DNA of 64,000 nucleotides. It comes from Coriaria nepalensis (taxonomy: Eukaryota > Streptophyta > Magnoliopsida > Cucurbitales > Coriariaceae). The DNA is taken from positions 1,684,001-1,748,000 of the forward strand of contig CP114483.1 of assembly GCA_027186245.1 (NCBI GenBank), in the 5' to 3' direction. Of this stretch, positions 59,254 to 64,000 are shown piece after piece (position 1 is the stretch's first letter; every line of letters begins with the position of its first letter). Position numbers and translations under genes: made by a program. The notes below the pieces were generated by a model. The model saw only the letters and a list, made by a program, of their open reading frames with translations, made no database searches and was not told the DNA's origin.

Positions 59254-62200
59254 TTCCAAGTGCATACATCACTATCCATTGGAATGAACTTGATCTCTTC
59301 ATAATGTGACTGAAAATAAGATTAAAAAATCGAATTATCAGCCTTTTGAAAAGAAAAAGAAAAAGAAAAACAGAGATCTGATTTCTGAAGACTGACAAGA
59401 AACCTGAGGAATTCACCTAAAATACCTTACATTGATTATGGAGTCCATCACCCAAAACATATCAATACTATTTCTTGTTGCGAAAATAGAAATACATATA
59501 AATGGCTCTTGTTATTAATTTGAGAGTGCAACGCGCAATTTGCTAACAACGAACGAGATCATGTTGGAAGATTCACTTTAACAACGTAACACTTGAACAT
59601 GCACAAAATCCAAACGTTTGATTCCAAAATGCCTAATCTCATGTATATCTAAGAACTTTTAGAAGGCTGATGATCATCCTTAGAAACTGAAAAGCTGGTA
59701 ATTTGGAAACTGTTGAAGTGATAAGAAATTTATCGGCATCCAAATAGAAGGCCGATGCAAATTGAGAGCATAAAAGAATTAGATGCAATTCGTTGAGGCA
59801 TAATATGATGGCATACATGATAAATTTATTATTAAAAAAATATATAGAATTTACAGTAGAAAGCAAGAGAATCAGAAGAGAGAAAACTGTTTGGAGGACA
59901 GGAAGGAAAATGAAAGAGCAAAAAGAAAGAAAGCTCACATTTCGAGTTTAACTACTAGTACTAGTACTCAGAACTGACGTTCGTGTTGGAGGCATCTCCT
60001 TCTGCTTTTGCTGGACTCGGATGAAACAGAGAGAAACTTGGTTCAACAAAAACAGTAGATAAGAGATTTGCTCTTGTACTCTCTTTACTCCTACTCTTAA
60101 TCTTACTCTTACTAGTAGAGAACACAAATCGAAGATTTAGAAGCAGAGAGAGAGAGATGAGACAGTGTGGCGGAAAAGAAGGGCACGCGAAAGGAGGAGC
60201 TAAAGTGGGTAAAAAAAAAAAAGGGAAGAAAAAAATAAAGGCAGAAACCAGACTGAAAACGATGACGTATTGCAATGGTTACCTTAGCTTAGCTTCGGTG
60301 CTCTGCTACAGTTATAGACCTCCATTTTCCCTCCAGTCTCCACCACAGAAGGTATCACAGAGGTAGAGAGAGAGAGAGAAGAGAGAGTGGGGCGAAACGA
60401 GCCTTAAATGCTAGGATATGCATTAGGCAGGCGTACGTTAGCAGTGCATTATCGGTAAAATTAAAATGCGCCACTATATCGTCGTTTTCGCGGCTCACTC
60501 ACTACTCAACTCACTACAGATTTACTGTTTCTCTCTCTCTCTCATGCAGCCTCTAACTTTATGATTTTGACTGTCCATAGTTACCTTATTCAAATAATTC
60601 TTCATTCCTGTCATATTTTTTTTAATAATAGAAGTTAATTCTGTAATTATGATTAATAGATAGAATTAACACGAGATCAGCTGCAGTTGTCTTTATGAGT
60701 CTGACATTACTATTTACTGTAAAAATATTCAGCTACAAAATTAGCAGCAAACTGCAGGAAATGATGTATCAGTGAAAGAAAGTAACTGCTTCGACTCGAC
60801 GTGACCATTTATCATTTTTACATCACTGATTACTAAGCAAGCGCCTCTTTACGTCGTGAAAGCTACAAATCTGGCCGTTCGTTTGGAATGAGCAGCGAAA
60901 CTGCGGTTTGATGAATCAAAACGAGAGTTGAGTGTGGAATCCGATAGGTAGCTACCTATATGGCCCACACCCCGAAAAAATTATGAATAGATGACATCGG
61001 AAAAAGGAGAGATAAGAGGACATGAGTTGCACTAAGGAGGTAAATAAAAGGTGAAGGAGGGAAAAAAATATGCGTCACACCAGAACAAGCATAAATTGGG
61101 TACATGGTAGGGTGATCGGACTGAGTTTGTGATGATGAAAAGAAGGCGTGGAAAAATCAAGCGGCCACAGGCAGTGCCAGGTGGATGTGATGTGGGACCA
61201 TGGTGGACTGAGTCAGGAGTAGGTGGGGGACTGTAGTCCGGGTTTCGCGGCATAAGGGACGAGTCTGATGGTGACCGGACCTTCTGCTCCGGTTCAGAAA
61301 CCTCCTTTCCTGACATGTCAGTGTTACGTTACTTCCTTGTTTTGCTTTTTTTCCCTTTCTTCCACTCTACTTTTTTTCCCAAATATCTCAATACTTTTCA
61401 TTCAATCACACTACACTACTTGTATTTATGTAAAAATGACCATGAGGTAATGGAAAATCAAAAAAAAATTTGGAACAGGTGGGGGTAAGTTTGGAATAGA
61501 GAAAACAAAAAAAACTTTGATGATTTGACGTATCGAACGTGTTCATTAAAATTGAGGAAGATCTGCCCCGTCCTTCCATGATCTCACCCTTTAGGGCCGA
61601 CTGTCGAGCCCAGTGGGTAGGTACCCTACCTATGGAATCAAATTGCAACTTTTACTATAACTCTATAATTTATCTCATCAGTAATCATAGAATACACTTT
61701 AGATTAATCGGTACCGTCGATTCGGAATATAAGATTGAAGATCAACGGTTGTGTTCTCGACAGGACCCGTGGACATTCATGCACGTAGGAGATGATTAGA
61801 AGTAGGCTCTACAATAAACAAGCAAATGAACCTGCAGAAGTTACATAGGGATCGGTGAATGAGTCCTTTTAGTGGTGAAATCTGTTTTACAGTCAACTTG
61901 TAAAGGCTAAAAAGCTTACAGCTTTCATTGCCCTGCCCAATTGGTTGCCTCAAAAGGAAACATTCAGAATCCCTTTCATCATTTTTTATTTATAATTTAT
62001 ATATATTTCATATTTCGGGATCAAATTCAGCCCAAGTAGATTTGATCTCTTTGGGCCTTGAGGTATTAAAAAAAAGCCCAAAGTTAAATGAACTCGATCA
62101 TGCATAAAAGTATAAGCCCACGTGAATGATAAGTGGGCCGACCGACAACCTTGTATAAGCCCAAGGTTAGATGTCTGCTTGGTAGAGCAAAAATACAAAT

Positions 62201-62349
62201 AGAAAGCAAAAGTCAGCCATCTATTATTATAGGGTCTATATTCGTTTTTTTTTTTCCTTATGGTCCAAAGAGGCAACCCAATAAAACCCGATTAGCAAAC
62301 TGGCTTCATTCCCACTTTTTTCCGAACCACACCAAATAAGAAACAAAAA
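59254..62349. other. AS1 leader/promoter and gene-free region
   Basis: The first 1.1 kb probably holds the AS1 5' UTR with its intron and promoter (minus-strand CT-rich leader at 60360-60390). The remainder (60.5-62.3 kb) has GA and A/T runs and no recognised gene. Confidence 0.5.
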
Positions 62350-62649
62350 AAGGTTGGTGATCTTTTTCGTGTGCCCAGATGCTGCTTATACTCTGTTCTT
62401 TGAAGAGGGACAAAGGAGAAGGAGTTTAGAAGTTGTTCTCTCAGCTCTGTTTGGCACAAGATCTGTGCTCATTCACGGACTTGGTTTTTACATTTTAACC
62501 CGGTTATCTGTATCCTAAGCAATTTCGTTTTCCTTATAAAGTTTTTGTAATCCTCAAAAAACATATTCATTGAGAAGTTGATAGGGTTTCTCGCTTTTGG
62601 AAGGGGGCTTCCTTCAGTAAACGAGTCAAGGCTGTTGTTGCTCATGCAG
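62350..62649 (+). other. possible noncoding first exon of a downstream gene
   Basis: A region of more balanced composition than its flanks, ending at TCATGCAG followed by GTAACC, a good donor. It carries one short upstream frame (ATG at 62380, 16 codons). It could be a 5' leader exon whose intron leaves the window. No coding match supports it. Confidence 0.25.
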
Positions 62650-64000
62650 GTAACCTTTCCACTGTTCTATAGATTTCCGTTTTCAAGTTAGCTCCCTCTC
62701 CATAACGTTGAGTATAGAAATCTGAGCAAAGACTACGAATTTGTTCTGGTAGATGATAGTAACTGGTTTTGTGAACTAGCTTTAATGGTCAATCAGGCTT
62801 ATTAGACTTGCAATTGAGGGAAGATTTAGGTCTCAACATTCTGGCTAGAAAGATCCCTCTTTTGTTTCTTTCCTTACTTTTCGACTATACCGGTTTTGCA
62901 TTGTAGATTGATTCAATTGATATGAGTATGGTAGCATTTCGTATCGGTTATATGTTATATGTCTAAAAGATTTGAGGCTACTTCTAGACAGATGAGTTGC
63001 ACGAAATTTTTCTTTGAAAATTACTGAATTATGGTATTGAATGTAGGCAAATATTTATATGTTAAATTGATTCCTAAATATAAAAGTATTAGTTAGATTC
63101 TTATGATTTAATATAAAAGTACAAGTGTATAAAAATACAAATATTTTATGACTTTCATATATTTATTATCTTAATGTTCTAAAATCATTAAATATTTCTA
63201 AAATTGAAATCATTAAATATTTGACTTCGAGGGATTTATTATCATATATCTTAACTTATTTTGCACTCACTTATTAAAATGATTAATTTATTTTAGATTT
63301 ATGAGAATGATAAAATCTTTTAACTTGTTATCTAGAAAATGGTTTTAAAATTTAAAAAATATTGGAAGAAAATTCATAAGTACAATTGCTTAAGACAATA
63401 GATACAAGAACAAAAGTTTCGACTTAAGAGAAAGAGTTATAATTTTTTTAACGATCCCGGTTCCAATTTTACTGGGATGAAACTCTATAAATACTTTGAA
63501 ATTGATTTCTCTTTTTTTTTAATATTGTGTAAACGATTCAGAATTCTTATGTATTTTGGATTGGTGAAAGAAAAGTTCTACACGATTTTCTATACTTGCA
63601 CAAGATGTCTTAACTATTCTCGTATCAACGGTTTCTTCCGAATTTGTATAGGTGAGAGAGTTATTGGAGATATGAGCACTTCGTTAAATCCATAATTAGT
63701 TGAAATATTATTATGCATAAAAGATTAGGGGCATGCAGCTGATCAAAATCAACATACAACTCATAATGAAGACTTTGTTCAATATTTTCATAATATATTC
63801 TTAAATGAATAAACTTTTGAACTAGTTTTGTAGTCTACAAATAACCATACTAATGACCAACTATCATTAATAGTTTATTAACAAATTTTTATTATTATTT
63901 TTTTAAAAATTTCATTGTAATATCTATTTTTTTCTTTTTAAGGTTATAAAGTATTTTTAACAGAAGTCATATGATTGAGTCACAGTGATTTAATCATCTA
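62650..64000. other. AT-rich end of window
   Basis: Strongly AT-rich, with no recognised gene. If the preceding exon is real, this is intron. Confidence 0.4.

Noticed and set aside
60157..60366. Lys-rich plus-strand frame upstream of AS1
   Set aside because: Complement of the pyrimidine-rich AS1 leader; composition artefact.
63477..63695. 72-codon frame rich in Phe, Tyr and Cys, considered as an organelle-derived insert
   Set aside because: I could not match it to any plastid or mitochondrial gene; it sits in very AT-rich DNA and probably is not coding.

Overview
The window is nuclear DNA of a eudicot plant. It is AT-rich, its genes have introns with canonical GT-AG borders, and the recognisable products include plant-specific families: DOF, ASYMMETRIC LEAVES1, SIAMESE-related, XBAT, POL-type PP2C, type 2 metallothionein and MYB3R. 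I cannot name the species. All exon borders below were set by hand from splice signals and reading frame.

Layout. From 1 to 9 kb: a cytosolic HSP70 (+) with a perfect heat-shock element, convergent with an alpha-crystallin-domain (IDM2-like) protein (-). From 9 to 23 kb: a DOF transcription factor (+), 4.5 kb with no gene seen, XBAT31 (+) convergent with a WDR44-like WD40 protein (-), then a SIAMESE-related CDK inhibitor (-). From 24 to 36 kb: actin (+), an unprocessed ALG10 pseudogene (+), a 12-exon pectin acetylesterase (+) with a GC-AG intron, and a POLTERGEIST-like PP2C (-). From 37 to 44 kb: the first two exons of a TRM-like gene with no remainder, tRNA-Lys(CTT), a type 2 metallothionein (+) and a three-repeat MYB3R (+). 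From 44.7 to 57.8 kb: a roughly 7 kb tandem duplication of a methyl-CpG-binding-domain (MBD) gene. The distal copy is open across ten inferred exons (728 aa). The proximal copy is scrambled, partly inverted, and split by a 1.9 kb Copia-type LTR element lacking gag-pol. At 58-59 kb: AS1 (-). The last 4.7 kb hold no recognised protein gene.

The genes form no operon or cluster. Some share themes: chaperones and temperature (HSP70, alpha-crystallin protein, XBAT31), cell-cycle control (SMR, MYB3R), and meristem or leaf patterning (POL-like PP2C, AS1, DOF). I treat this as coincidence of neighbourhood. The most unusual region is the MBD duplication. Its copies are nearly identical along 47.3-50.1 kb but clearly diverged on both sides, and that near-identical tract carries an LTR element whose two LTRs differ by about 7 percent. 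This looks like gene conversion superimposed on an old tandem duplication.
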